Positions 16,101 through 24,258 are shown, counted from the stretch's first letter. The stretch: 64,000 nucleotides of DNA from Thermocatellispora tengchongensis (GCF_014202315.1 NZ_JACHGN010000012.1:62001-126000), one strand, 5' to 3'. Numbers and translations: made by a program. The notes: generated from the letters alone by a model not told the origin.

Positions 16101-16766
16101 GAGTGGTCGGGGTCGGAGACCGGCGGGCGCCGCTACTCAGCGTTCGTGATCAACGTCGAGCGGGACAAGCCGTGGCACACGCTGACGGGGCGCCAGCAGT
16201 TCTTCCTCGACCACGACTGGATCATCGAGCTGGGCGAGCAGCTTCCCGCGTACCGGCCGCCGCTCAACCTGCGCCGCCACTACGGCGAGCAGGACGGCGG
16301 CGACGGGGCCGGGGTCGTGGTGCGCTACCTGACCCCGCACTCCAAGTGGTCCATCCACTCCGAATACCAGGACAACGCCCACATGCTGGCGCTGTCGCGC
16401 GGCGGGCCCACGATCTGGATGAGCGTCGAGGACGCCCGCGCGATCGGGGCCGCGGACAACGACTGGATCGAGGCGAGCAACCGCAACGGCGTGGTCGTGG
16501 CCAGGGCGGTGGTCTCGCACCGCATGCCGGCCGGGACGGTGTACATGTACCACGCCAAGGACCGCAACCTGAACGTCCCGCTCACCGAGAGGTCGGGGCG
16601 GCGCGGCGGGGTGCACAACTCCCTCACCCGGCTGCTGCTCAAGCCCAGCCACCTCATCGGCGGGTACGCGCAGTTCACCTACGCCTTCAACTACTACGGG
16701 CCGACCGGCAACCAGCGGGACGAGATCACGGTGATCCGGCGCCGCGGCCAGGAGGTGAGCTACTGA
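13110..16766 (+). CDS. narG: Respiratory nitrate reductase alpha subunit
   Basis: A 1218-residue molybdopterin oxidoreductase, the usual NarG length. It reduces nitrate to nitrite on the cytoplasmic side using electrons passed by NarH and NarI. The FS0 iron-sulfur ligands are visible as His58, Cys62, Cys66 and Cys101. YDWYADLP is the region that supplies the aspartate ligand to molybdenum in E. coli NarG. No twin-arginine signal is present, as expected for an inward-facing enzyme. It starts with GTG at 13110 after GGAGAG. The stop overlaps narH (TGATG). A DosR-type box lies 66 bp upstream. In mycobacteria narGHJI is not itself strongly DosR-controlled while narK2 is, so this arrangement differs. 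Confidence 0.97.
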   Translation: MTDIDAVPGMGPLLAARKFFTRAEVSADGRTLHRIDPGAWDRFYRDRWAHDKVVRSTHGVNCTGSCSWQVFVKDGLITWEHQATDYPSVGPESPEYEPRGCPRGASFSWYTYSPSRVRYPYVRGVLLEMWREARDRLGDPVLAWAELTGDPERAGAYKRARGKGGFVRSSWEEVLELLAAAHVHTIKRYGPDRVVGFSPIPAMSMASFAAGTRFLSLIGGTLLSFYDWYADLPIASPQVWGDQTDVPEAADWWNSRYLIMWGSNIPVTRTPDAHFMTEARYRGTKVVAVSPDYADNVKFADDWLAPHPGTDGAVAMAMGHVILTEFFRDREVPYFTDYVRKYTDLPFLVTLEPRGDAYVPRRFLTAAELGQRSENAAFKTVFLDEATGAPVVPDGSLGFRWGREGEGRWNLGLGGARPALTLLGRSGRAVAVDLPRFDEGATEGGSVMRRGVPVTEVGGRLVTTVFDLLLAQYGVARGLPGEWPEGYGDAARPYTPAWAEEITSVPAATIARIAREFARNAEVTRGRSMIAMGAGTNHWFHSDQIYRSFLTLVLLTGCQGVNGGGWGHYVGQEKVRPITGFQHLAFAFDWQRPTRHMAGTAFWYLATDQWRYERVGAGELASPLGEGLFAGRSFADCNAQAARLGWLPSHPAFDRNPLVLADEAAAKGVPVAEHVVAELTSGRMRFAAEDPGDPANHPRVLTVWRANLLGSSGKGNEYFLRHLLGADAETRNEETPEGLRPAEVTWRERPAEGKLDLLTAIDFRMTSTALFSDVVLPAATWYEKHDLSSTDMHPFVHAFNPAIAPPWQTRADYDIFMELAERFSELAARHLGTRTDVLAVPLTHDTPDELAQPGGRVRDWKRGECEAVPGVTMPKIVTIERDYAAVAERMRGIGPLLSDLGLTTKGVTYRAEPELEHLRGRNGVTPEGRISLATADRMCEAILALSGTTNGRLATQGFETLERRTGTVLADLAAEHEGRRISFADTQARPQPVITSPEWSGSETGGRRYSAFVINVERDKPWHTLTGRQQFFLDHDWIIELGEQLPAYRPPLNLRRHYGEQDGGDGAGVVVRYLTPHSKWSIHSEYQDNAHMLALSRGGPTIWMSVEDARAIGAADNDWIEASNRNGVVVARAVVSHRMPAGTVYMYHAKDRNLNVPLTERSGRRGGVHNSLTRLLLKPSHLIGGYAQFTYAFNYYGPTGNQRDEITVIRRRGQEVSY

Positions 16767-18316
16767 TGCGGGTCCTGGCCCAGGTGGCCATGGTGATGAA
16801 CCTGGACAAGTGCATCGGCTGCCACACCTGCTCCGTCACCTGCAAGCAGACCTGGACCAACCGGGACGGTGTGGAGTACGTCTGGTTCAACAACGTCGAG
16901 ACCAAGCCCGGCGTCGGCTACCCCAGGCGCCACGAGGACCAGGAGCGCTGGCGCGGCGGCTGGCAGGTGGACCGGCGCGGGCGGCTCAAGCTGCGCTCCG
17001 GCGGCCGGGTCAAGCGGCTGCTCGGCCTGTTCGCCAACCCCGACCTGCCGGATCTGGACGACTACTACGAGCCGGCCACCTACGACTACGACACCCTGGT
17101 CACGGCCCCCGCCGGGCCGCACGTCCCGGTCATCCGCCCCAAATCGGCCATCACCGGCGAGGACATGGCCATCACGTGGGGCCCCAACTGGGAGGACGAC
17201 CTCGGCGGCGCCCCCGAGCACGCCCCCGCCGACCCCAACCTCGCCGCGATGGCGGAGAAGGTGCGCATGGAGTTCGACAAGACCTTCATGTTCCACCTGC
17301 CGCGCATCTGCGAGCACTGCCTCAACCCGGCCTGCGTGGCGGCCTGCCCGTCGGGTGCCCTGTACAAGCGCGAGGAGGACGGGATCGTCCTGGTGGACCA
17401 GGACCGCTGCCGCGGGTGGCGCATGTGCGTCTCGGCGTGCCCGTACAAGAAGGTGTACGTCAACCACAGGACCGGCAAGGCCGAGAAGTGCACGTTCTGC
17501 TTCCCCCGCATCGAGGCGGGGCAGCCGACCGTGTGCGCCGAGACCTGCGTCGGGCGGCTGCGCTACATCGGCCTCGTCCTGTACGACGCCGACGCCGTCC
17601 TCGGCGCGGCCCGGGTGGCCGGCCCGCGCGACCTGCTGGAGGCGCAGCGCCGGGTCTTCCTCGACCCCGACGACCCGAAGGTGGCCGCGGCGGCGCGGGC
17701 CGCCGGGATCGCCGAGGACTGGATCGAGGCCGCCCGGCGCTCGCCGGTCTACCGGCTCGCGATGCGCTACCGGGTGGCGCTGCCGCTGCACCCGGAGTAC
17801 CGGACGATGCCCATGGTCTGGTACATCCCGCCGCTGTCGCCGGTGCTGGACGCCGTGACCGGCATGGGCGCCGACGCCGACGACCCCGACAACGTCTTCC
17901 ACGCCATCACCGACCTGCGCATCCCCCTCGGCTACCTGGCGAGCCTGCTCGCGGCCGGTGACACCGAGGTCGTGGCCGGAGCGCTGATGAGGCTGTCGGC
18001 GATGCGGGCGCACATGCGGGCCCGCGCGATCGACGGCTCGGTGGACGAGGACCTGCTGGCCGCGGCCGGGATGACGGCGGAGGAGATGGAGGAGATGTAC
18101 CGGCTGCTGGCCATCGCCAGGTACGACGAGCGCTACGTCGTGCCCGCCGCGCACCGCGAGGACGCCGCCGCGCTGTCCGCCCAGGTGGACGGATGCAGCC
18201 TGGACGGCGAGGGCGGGCCCGGCATGACCGGCTTCCACCCGGCGGGCCTGACCGGCCGCCGCCCCGACGGGCGGCTCGGTCTGAGGCTGTTCACCGGCAG
18301 GGGTGGCGCGGCATGA
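16766..18316 (+). CDS. narH: Respiratory nitrate reductase beta subunit
   Basis: A 516-residue four-cluster ferredoxin-like subunit that carries electrons from NarI haem to NarG. Cys groups are CIGCHTC near residue 16, CEHCLNPACVAACP, then CRGWRMCVSACP and CTFC. The Trp in CRGW replaces a cysteine and is the known NarH mark of the 3Fe-4S cluster. It starts one base before the end of narG and is followed by narJ with an ATGA overlap, so narGHJI is tightly coupled. Confidence 0.97.
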   Translation: MRVLAQVAMVMNLDKCIGCHTCSVTCKQTWTNRDGVEYVWFNNVETKPGVGYPRRHEDQERWRGGWQVDRRGRLKLRSGGRVKRLLGLFANPDLPDLDDYYEPATYDYDTLVTAPAGPHVPVIRPKSAITGEDMAITWGPNWEDDLGGAPEHAPADPNLAAMAEKVRMEFDKTFMFHLPRICEHCLNPACVAACPSGALYKREEDGIVLVDQDRCRGWRMCVSACPYKKVYVNHRTGKAEKCTFCFPRIEAGQPTVCAETCVGRLRYIGLVLYDADAVLGAARVAGPRDLLEAQRRVFLDPDDPKVAAAARAAGIAEDWIEAARRSPVYRLAMRYRVALPLHPEYRTMPMVWYIPPLSPVLDAVTGMGADADDPDNVFHAITDLRIPLGYLASLLAAGDTEVVAGALMRLSAMRAHMRARAIDGSVDEDLLAAAGMTAEEMEEMYRLLAIARYDERYVVPAAHREDAAALSAQVDGCSLDGEGGPGMTGFHPAGLTGRRPDGRLGLRLFTGRGGAA

Positions 18317-19023
18317 GGCTGCTCACCCGCCGCCGGGCGCCCGGCCACCGGTACGCGCCCGAGGACCGCGCCGCGCTCCTGCGCCTGGTCTCCCTGCTGC
18401 TGCAGTACCCGGACGCCGAGCTGATCGCCGCCCGGGGCGAGCTGGCCGGGGCCGTACGCCGGCTGCCGGAGTCGGCGGCACGCGCGTCGCTGGCGCGCTT
18501 CACCGCCTGGTTCGGCCGCACCGAGCCGATGGCACTGGCCCGCGCCTACGTCGAGACGTTCGACCTGCGCCGCGCCTGCAGCCTCTACCTCACCTACTAC
18601 CTGCACGGCGACACCCGCCGACGCGGCATGGCCCTGCTCGCCCTCAAACAGCGCTACCGGGCGGCCGGCCTCACCCCGCCCGAGGGCGAGCTGCCCGACT
18701 TCCTGCCGGTGGTCTGCGAGTTCGCCGCCCTGGCCGGGCCCGGCGCCGGGGAGGCGCCCCTGCGTCAGCACCGCCAGGGGCTGGAACTCATCCGCACCGC
18801 GCTGCGCGACGCCGACTCGCCGTACGCCGCGGTCCTCGACGCGCTCTGCGCCGAGCTGCCCGGCCTGTCCGCGGCCGAGCGCGCGGCGGTCGCCGGCCTC
18901 GCCCTGACCGGCCCGCCCGCGGAGGAGGCCGGCGTCCATGACGAACCCGCCCCCTTCGGCCCGCCCACCCCTGAGCTGCCCCCCTTCGGCCCGCTCGCTC
19001 ATGAGATGGAGGCACGGCCGTGA
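18313..19023 (+). CDS. narJ: Nitrate reductase assembly chaperone
   Basis: A 236-residue NarJ/TorD-like chaperone needed to insert the molybdenum cofactor into NarG before membrane docking. It has the helix with LLRLVSLLLQYPD near the start, the YVETFDLRRACSLYLTYY segment and LPDFLPVVCEFAA. The last 35 residues are Pro/Glu-rich and likely unfolded. It overlaps narH by 4 bp (ATGA) and narI by 4 bp (GTGA). Confidence 0.95.
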   Translation: MRLLTRRRAPGHRYAPEDRAALLRLVSLLLQYPDAELIAARGELAGAVRRLPESAARASLARFTAWFGRTEPMALARAYVETFDLRRACSLYLTYYLHGDTRRRGMALLALKQRYRAAGLTPPEGELPDFLPVVCEFAALAGPGAGEAPLRQHRQGLELIRTALRDADSPYAAVLDALCAELPGLSAAERAAVAGLALTGPPAEEAGVHDEPAPFGPPTPELPPFGPLAHEMEARP

Positions 19024-19709
19024 ACGTCGCCCTCTGGGTCGTCATCCCCTACGTCGCCCTGACGATCTTCGTGGTGGGCCACGTCTGGCGCTGGCGCGTG
19101 GACCAGTTCGGCTGGACCACCCGCACCACCCAGGTGCTGGAGAGCCGGCTGCTGCGGCTGGGCTCGCCGCTGTTCCACCTCGGCTCGTTCGCCGCCATCG
19201 CCGGGCACGCGCTCGGCCTGCTCGTGCCGAAGGGCTGGACCGAGGCGGCCGGCATCGACGACCACCTGTACCACCTGGTCTCGGTCGGCGCCGGCACCGC
19301 CGCCGGGCTGATGGTGACGGCGGGCCTGGCCCTGCTGCTGGCCCGCCGTCTCACCAGCCCCCGGGTGCGCCGCACCACCACCCGGGCCGACAAGGTCCTG
19401 TACGCGGTCCTGACGGTGGTGATCCTGCTCGGCCTGACCGCGACCGTCGGCGAGAACCTGCTCGGCGGCGGCTACGACTACCGCGCCACCATCGCGGTCT
19501 GGTTCCGCGGCGTGCTCACCTTCCGGCCCGACCCGGACCTGATGGCCGGCGTGCCGCCGATCTTCCAGCTCCACGCCATGTCGGCCTGGCTGCTCGCCGC
19601 GATCTGGCCGTTCACCCGGCTCGTCCACGTCTGGTCGGCGCCGATCGCCTACCTGTGGCGGCCGTACATCGTCTACCGGCGCCGCGCCCCGCGCGCCACC
19701 ACGACGTGA
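19020..19709 (+). CDS. narI: Respiratory nitrate reductase gamma subunit, cytochrome b
   Basis: A 229-residue membrane protein with five hydrophobic segments. It takes electrons from quinol and passes them through two haems b to NarH. Histidines suited to haem binding lie in HLGSFAAIAGHALG and in the helices near the end (HAMSAWLLA, TRLVHVWSAP). The FGWTTRTTQVLE cytoplasmic segment after helix 1 is typical. The GTG at 19020 is inside the narJ stop. narK follows after 11 bases. Confidence 0.96.
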   Translation: MNVALWVVIPYVALTIFVVGHVWRWRVDQFGWTTRTTQVLESRLLRLGSPLFHLGSFAAIAGHALGLLVPKGWTEAAGIDDHLYHLVSVGAGTAAGLMVTAGLALLLARRLTSPRVRRTTTRADKVLYAVLTVVILLGLTATVGENLLGGGYDYRATIAVWFRGVLTFRPDPDLMAGVPPIFQLHAMSAWLLAAIWPFTRLVHVWSAPIAYLWRPYIVYRRRAPRATTT

Positions 19710-19720
19710 GGAAGGACACG

Positions 19721-20938
19721 ATGGACGCACCGGCCGCCGCCGGCCGCAGGCCCCTGCTGATGCTGGGCCTGGCCACCCTGGGGTTCGCGGTCAACTTCTG
19801 GGCCTGGGCGCTGCTCAGCCCGCTGGGGCCGCGATACAAGGACCTGCTGGGCCTGTCGGCCGCCCAGCAGGCGCTGCTCGTCGCCGTACCGGTGATCGTC
19901 GGCTCGCTTGGCCGCATCCCCGTCGGAGCCCTCACCGACCGCTTCGGCGGCCGGGTGATGTTCCCGCTGGTCTCCGCCGCCACCATCGTCCCCGTCCTGT
20001 TCATCGGCGTGGCCGGGCAGGGCTCGTTCGCCGCGCTGCTGGCCGGCGGCTTCTTCCTGGGCATCGGCGGCACCGCGTTCGCCGTCGGCGTGCCGTTCGT
20101 CAACGCCTGGTTCCCGCCGCAGCGGCGCGGGCTCGCGGTGGGCGTCTTCGGCGCGGGCATGGGCGGCACCGCGATCAGTGCCCTGACCACCGTCAGCCTG
20201 GTCAGGGCGGGCGGCCCGGCCACCCCGTTCGTGATCACCGCCGCCGTCCTGGCCTGCTACGCCGTCGTGGCCTGGCTGGTCCTGCGCGACGCGCCCGGCC
20301 GCCCGGTCGCCACCCAGCCGCTCGCGGCGCGCATGGCCGCGACGCTGAAGCTGACGATCACCTGGCAGGCGTGCGTCCTGTACGCGGTGGCGTTCGGCGG
20401 CTACGTCGCCTTCTCCGTCTACCTGCCCGCCTACCTGCAGACCGGGTACGGGCTGGAACAGGCCGACGCCGCCAACCGGATGGCCGGGTTCGTGCTGCTG
20501 GCCGTGGTGATGCGGCCCGTCGGCGGGTGGCTGTCGGACCGCGTCGGACCGGTGCCCGTCCTGGCCGGGGTGTTCACGGCGATCACCGTCATGGCCGCGG
20601 TGCAGGCCCTCACCCCGGGCCTGATGCCGGTGGGCACCATCGCCTTCCTGACCATGGCCGCCGCGCTGGGCGCGGGCAGCGGCGCCACCTTCGCCCTGAT
20701 CGCCCAGGTCGCGCCGCCCGACAAGGTCGGCTCGGTCACGGGCCTGGTCGGCGCCGCGGGAGGGCTCGGCGGGTTCGTGCCGCCGCTGGTCATGGGCTTC
20801 GTCTACGGGCGGCTCGGCTCGTACGGGCCCGGCCTCGCCCTGCTGGCCGTGGCCGCCGCGCTCACCCTGGCCCTGACGGTCACCGCGATCCGCGCGGCGG
20901 CGTCCCGCCGCACGGCCGGGCAGGCCGCGGCCGGATGA
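19721..20938 (+). CDS. narK: Nitrate/nitrite transporter, major facilitator family
   Basis: A 405-residue MFS protein with 12 predicted membrane segments, of the NarK/NasA group. Nitrate signature-like glycine-rich stretches are present (GGGFFLGIGGTAFAVGVPF near helix 4-5 and LGAGSGATF in the second half), as is the MFS loop GALTDRFGGR. It should import nitrate and/or export nitrite for NarGHI. GAGGAAGGA lies 5 bases before the ATG. It sits 11 bp after narI in the same operon, where M. tuberculosis keeps narK2 apart. Confidence 0.93.
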   Translation: MDAPAAAGRRPLLMLGLATLGFAVNFWAWALLSPLGPRYKDLLGLSAAQQALLVAVPVIVGSLGRIPVGALTDRFGGRVMFPLVSAATIVPVLFIGVAGQGSFAALLAGGFFLGIGGTAFAVGVPFVNAWFPPQRRGLAVGVFGAGMGGTAISALTTVSLVRAGGPATPFVITAAVLACYAVVAWLVLRDAPGRPVATQPLAARMAATLKLTITWQACVLYAVAFGGYVAFSVYLPAYLQTGYGLEQADAANRMAGFVLLAVVMRPVGGWLSDRVGPVPVLAGVFTAITVMAAVQALTPGLMPVGTIAFLTMAAALGAGSGATFALIAQVAPPDKVGSVTGLVGAAGGLGGFVPPLVMGFVYGRLGSYGPGLALLAVAAALTLALTVTAIRAAASRRTAGQAAAG

Positions 20939-20985
20939 TCGCTGTACCATTGCCCCGCCGAACAGCCCCGCCGAACCTGCCGGAG

Positions 20986-21012
20986 GTGGACCGCGTGGAC
21001 CGCGTGGACCGC
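20986..21012 (+). repeat. Three copies of GTGGACCGC
   Basis: A 9-bp unit is repeated three times in the 127-bp gap between narK and the CopD-like gene, preceded by two copies of CCCCGCCGAAC. No function is evident. Confidence 0.6.
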
Positions 21013-21065
21013 ACGCTGCGCCGGGCCGATGGGGGCGCGCCCGGCCCGTTCCCGGTGAGCGCGCC

Positions 21066-21503
21066 ATGACCTGGTGGACGGTGGTGCGCTTCCTGCACGT
21101 GCTCGCGGCGGCGCTGTGGGTCGGCGGCCAGCTCACCGTGTCGCTGGTGGTGCTCCCCCTGGCCCGCCGCCTGCTGGACGAGCGACGGCGGGGCGAGGTG
21201 CTGACGGCCGTGGGCCGCCGCTTCGGGATCATCACCGCGGCGGTGTTCCTGCCCGTCCAGCTCGGCACGGGCGTCGCCCTGGCCTGGCGCAAGGGCGTCA
21301 CCTGGGCCTCGCTCGCCGACCCCGGCTACGGCCGCATCCTGGCCGCCAAGCTGCTGCTGTTCTGCGCGGTGATGGCCGCCGCCGCGCTGCACGGCTGGGC
21401 CAGCGGCGCGGGCCGGCCCCGGTTCGCCCGGATCATGGCGATCTCGTCGCTGGCGGGGTCGCTGGGCGTCGTCCTGCTGGCCACCGCCCTGCCCGCGACC
21501 TGA
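21066..21503 (+). CDS. Four-helix membrane protein, CopD / DUF2269-like
   Basis: A 145-residue protein with four predicted membrane helices. The first contains VRFLHVLAAALWVGGQL, which has the His and Gly-Gly pattern seen in CopD and related small haem or copper-linked membrane proteins. A conserved Lys lies in GYGRILAAKLLLF and a second His in ALHGWA. Proteins of this group may bind haem b. It follows narK by 127 bp on the same strand and may be read with the nar operon, but no link to nitrate respiration is shown. It is convergent with the phosphatase gene, 24 bp apart. Confidence 0.7.
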   Translation: MTWWTVVRFLHVLAAALWVGGQLTVSLVVLPLARRLLDERRRGEVLTAVGRRFGIITAAVFLPVQLGTGVALAWRKGVTWASLADPGYGRILAAKLLLFCAVMAAAALHGWASGAGRPRFARIMAISSLAGSLGVVLLATALPAT

Positions 21504-21527
21504 CGCGCGAGACCGCCTCCTGGGCGC

Positions 21528-22586
21528 TCAGACGGCCCGTACGGCGACCATCGCCGCGTCGTCGTCGAGCCGCCCGCCGACGTGGCGCAGCAGGTCCTGC
21601 GACAGCCGCCGCAGCAGCAGCTCCGGCTCGTCCCCGGCCCACTCGGCGATCCGCTCGGACAGCGGGTAGAACCGGCCGGCGCGGTCGCGCGCCTCGATGA
21701 CCCCGTCGGTGTACAGCAGCAGGGCATCGCCCTCGCCGAAGGGGAAGGTCCGCGCGGTGTACTCCGCCGGGGCGAGGTCGCCCAGGCCGAACGGCGGGGC
21801 CTGCGCGTCGTCCGGCAACGCGGTCACCTCGCCGCCGCGCAGCAGCAGCGGCGGCGGGTGCCCGCAGGTGACCACGGTCAGCAGCGGGCGGTCGTCCGGG
21901 AACTCCACCAGCGTCGCGGTGATGAAGCTCTCGGTCTCCTCGGGCGGGGGCGCGGGGATGTCGGCGAGCCGGTCGCCGTAGCTGTCCTGCAAGTACGCAG
22001 CGAGGTGCGGCAGGGTGGGCGCGTGGTGGGCGGCCTCGCGGAACGCGCCGAGCAGCAGGGCGGCGTCGGAGACCGCGGCCAGCCCCTTGCCCCGGACGTC
22101 GCCGATGATCAGCCGGGTGAGGCCGCGGGTGCGCACCGCGCCGTACAGGTCGCCGCCGATGTGGGCCTCGGCCTCGGCGGCGAGGTAGGTGCTGGCGACC
22201 CGCAGCCTGGCCATCCGGGCCGGCACCGGGCGCAGCAGGGCGCGCTGGGCGGTCTCGGCCACCGAGCGCACCTGCGTCAGAGTGCGCCGCTCACGGTCGC
22301 GCACGTAGGCGAAGATCACGATGAGCACGCCCACGGTCACCAGGGCGGCGATCTCCCCGACGAAGGTCTGGGTGCCGAAGTCGCCCTGCACCGAGGCGAT
22401 CAGCAGCTCCGCCGCCGCGCTCACCACCACGATCGCGGCGGTGAGCCGCGGCCCGGCGAACGACGCGGTGATCGCGGGGGCGGCGACCAGCAGCGGGCCG
22501 AGGTGGATGCGATCGGGCGCCGCCAGATCGGCGATCGCGATCGCCAGGATCAGCGCGACCGGAATGCCGACAAGCGCACTGTCCAT
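21528..22586 (-). CDS. Membrane-anchored PP2C-type phosphatase, SpoIIE/RsbU family
   Basis: About 352 residues. The N-terminal part has several hydrophobic helices (residues 1-110), and the C-terminal part is a SpoIIE-type Ser/Thr phosphatase domain. The metal-binding aspartates are in GGDLYGAV, GDVRGKG, YTDGVIEA and DDDAAMVAV. Such enzymes usually dephosphorylate anti-sigma-factor antagonists in general stress signalling. No partner (kinase or STAS protein) is in the window. The start is uncertain: ATG at 22586 has AGGT about 9 bases upstream, while a GTG at 22631 would add 15 basic residues but has a ribosome site too close. Confidence 0.88.
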   Translation of the reverse strand: MDSALVGIPVALILAIAIADLAAPDRIHLGPLLVAAPAITASFAGPRLTAAIVVVSAAAELLIASVQGDFGTQTFVGEIAALVTVGVLIVIFAYVRDRERRTLTQVRSVAETAQRALLRPVPARMARLRVASTYLAAEAEAHIGGDLYGAVRTRGLTRLIIGDVRGKGLAAVSDAALLLGAFREAAHHAPTLPHLAAYLQDSYGDRLADIPAPPPEETESFITATLVEFPDDRPLLTVVTCGHPPPLLLRGGEVTALPDDAQAPPFGLGDLAPAEYTARTFPFGEGDALLLYTDGVIEARDRAGRFYPLSERIAEWAGDEPELLLRRLSQDLLRHVGGRLDDDAAMVAVRAV

Positions 22587-22647
22587 CCACCATGACCTGC
22601 CCGTTCGTGAATGCCGCCCCCGTGGTCTCACACCTCTTGCTTACACC

Positions 22648-22680
22648 CGGCGGCGCCGGTTCAATCACCCGGCGCCGCCG
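22648..22680 (-). terminator. Strong hairpin terminator after the GH64 gene
   Basis: CGGCGGCGCCGG and CCGGCGCCGCCG pair perfectly over 12 bp around a 9-base loop, 13 bp past the glucanase stop. No T-run follows. Confidence 0.6.
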
Positions 22681-22692
22681 CTGCGCAGCAGG

Positions 22693-23874
22693 TCAGAACG
22701 GGTCGAGGGTGATGTACGCGGTGGTGGGGTTCGCGTCGTGGACCAGCGACTCGAAGCCGCCGACATCGTCGAAGGGGAAGGCGTACGCCTTGCCGTCGGC
22801 CATGTTGGCGTGGATCACGCGGGCGTAGTGGTTGGTCACCGCGTCCTGGTAGAAGCGGCCGGGGTCGGTGCTGGGCTGGGTGGGGATCGTGGCGAGCGTG
22901 GAGCGGTTGAGCCCGGCGCACAGCGTACGTGCGATGGGGCCCACCACCTGGTCGTTCGGGGCGAACAGCCTGCCCGCGCAGTTGAAGGCGTCGGCGGAGG
23001 ACGGCTTGGCGAAGGACGCGACGGTGGCGCCCGAGGCGTCGGTGAACACCATGGTGTCGCCGTGGGTGCGGCCGTGGAAGCGGGTGCCGGGCCGGTCGGC
23101 GAACGGGGTCACGATCAGCGTCGCGTTCCGGTAGGCGTCCCAGGACCGGGTGATGTAGGAGTCCAGCGTGTTCGCGCCGAACACGCCCGCGTCGATGCCC
23201 TTGCCGGGCGCGAGCGCGCGCACCCGCAGGCCGTCGGCGCGGCGGTGGACCAGGCCGGCCCAGCCGCCCGGCTGGTTCTGCAGCGCGTCCAGCACCCTGT
23301 CCCGCCCACCGGCGACCAGCCGGCCGGTGCTGCGCACCGCGCCGCTCGCGGACTTCACGCCCACGGCGTGGGGCACGCTGAACATGTCCACCTGCGAGCT
23401 GTTCAGCCACAGGCCGCCGTCGTCGAGGGTGTACTCGCTCCAGTCGAACAGGATGTCCCGGTTGGGGTCGGACGGGTTCCACGGGGCCGGCTGCACCAGG
23501 CCCGTGGGGGTGAGGAAGAACCGGATCTTCTGCCCGAAGGAGAAGTAGATCCGCCCGGAGAGCCTGGGGATCTGGATCGTCTTGCTCTGGCCGTTCGCCG
23601 GGCCCGGGATCGCCACGTCGGGCGCGGGGCTGGGCGGGATCGTCCCACCGGTCCAGGGGTGGAAGCCGCCGGCGGCGTCGGCGTAACCGAGCGTGCCCGC
23701 CCTGCTCCCCAGGACGTACAGGTAGACCGGCTCGGACCGGCCGGAGTCGTTCTTGACCACGAGCGGGATCGTGGCGGGCACCGCGGCGGCCGGCACGGCG
23801 GCCGGCAGGCAGGCCGCCAGCGCCAGAACCACCCCGGCCGCGAAGGCCGCGAACCCCCGTCGTCGCACAGTCAT
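22693..23874 (-). CDS. Secreted GH64 beta-1,3-glucanase (laminaripentaose-producing type)
   Basis: A 393-residue secreted protein. Residues 1 to about 35 are a signal peptide with an RRR n-region; an LAAC inside it means a lipoprotein form cannot be excluded. The mature part starts with the IPLVVKNDSG strand of the GH64 (thaumatin-like) fold. The Glu in FDWSEYT and the Asp in SSQVDMFSVP are 16 residues apart, the same spacing as Glu154/Asp170 of the Streptomyces matensis enzyme. It would cut beta-1,3-glucan of fungal walls to pentaose. The ATG at 23874 follows GAGAGGTGA by 7 bases. Two LacI-type palindromes upstream suggest sugar-induced control. No carbohydrate-binding module is attached. 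Confidence 0.9.
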   Translation of the reverse strand: MTVRRRGFAAFAAGVVLALAACLPAAVPAAAVPATIPLVVKNDSGRSEPVYLYVLGSRAGTLGYADAAGGFHPWTGGTIPPSPAPDVAIPGPANGQSKTIQIPRLSGRIYFSFGQKIRFFLTPTGLVQPAPWNPSDPNRDILFDWSEYTLDDGGLWLNSSQVDMFSVPHAVGVKSASGAVRSTGRLVAGGRDRVLDALQNQPGGWAGLVHRRADGLRVRALAPGKGIDAGVFGANTLDSYITRSWDAYRNATLIVTPFADRPGTRFHGRTHGDTMVFTDASGATVASFAKPSSADAFNCAGRLFAPNDQVVGPIARTLCAGLNRSTLATIPTQPSTDPGRFYQDAVTNHYARVIHANMADGKAYAFPFDDVGGFESLVHDANPTTAYITLDPF

Positions 23875-23907
23875 GGGCACTCACCTCTCATCGACGGGCC
23901 GGATCGG

Positions 23908-23919
23908 GAGAGCGCTCTC
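23908..23919. promoter_or_regulatory. LacI-family operator O1 (GAGAGCGCTCTC)
   Basis: A perfect 12-bp palindrome with the central CG step typical of LacI-family sites lies 34 bp before the GH64 start codon, in the 5' leader. Confidence 0.65.
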
Positions 23920-23985
23920 ACGCTCAACAGTAAACAAGCTTTACCATTCTGGCCAGGGGGCTGACAACGGGACAGGAGGAAGGTA

Positions 23986-23995
23986 AGAGCGCTCT
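23986..23995. promoter_or_regulatory. LacI-family operator O2 (AGAGCGCTCT)
   Basis: A perfect 10-bp palindrome sharing the O1 core has its centre 77 bp from the O1 centre. A TTGTCA and a TAAAGC separated by 18 bp lie between the two on the minus strand, so the pair could loop around the promoter. Confidence 0.6.
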
Positions 23996-24090
23996 CAGTC
24001 CTGGACGCCCCCAGGCGGCCGCCCCACCCGGCGCCCCCACTCGCCGACGCCGTCGAACCACCCCGCCGCCGTCACACCAGCGGGCGCCCT

Positions 24091-24258
24091 CGAACCGCCA
24101 GGCACGGCGGAACCACCGGGCACCGGCGAACCGCCAGGCACGTGCGAACCGCCGGGCACGTCCAAACCCGCCGGGGCACGTCCGAGCCCGCCAGGCACGT
24201 CCGAACCGCCCCGGGCACCGGCGAACCGCCGGGCACGTCCGAACCGCTCGGGAACACG
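24091..24258. repeat. About nine degenerate copies of an 18-bp unit
   Basis: The unit is about CGAACCGCCGGGCACGTC, 17-20 bp, with copies beginning near 24091, 24108, 24127, 24145, 24163, 24183, 24202, 24222 and 24240. On the minus strand one frame reads as a 6-residue D/H/P-VPGGS repeat, but unit lengths that are not multiples of three break the frame. Confidence 0.65.

Noticed and set aside
24091-24258. CRISPR-like array
   Set aside because: Units are head to tail without unique spacers, and no cas genes are near.
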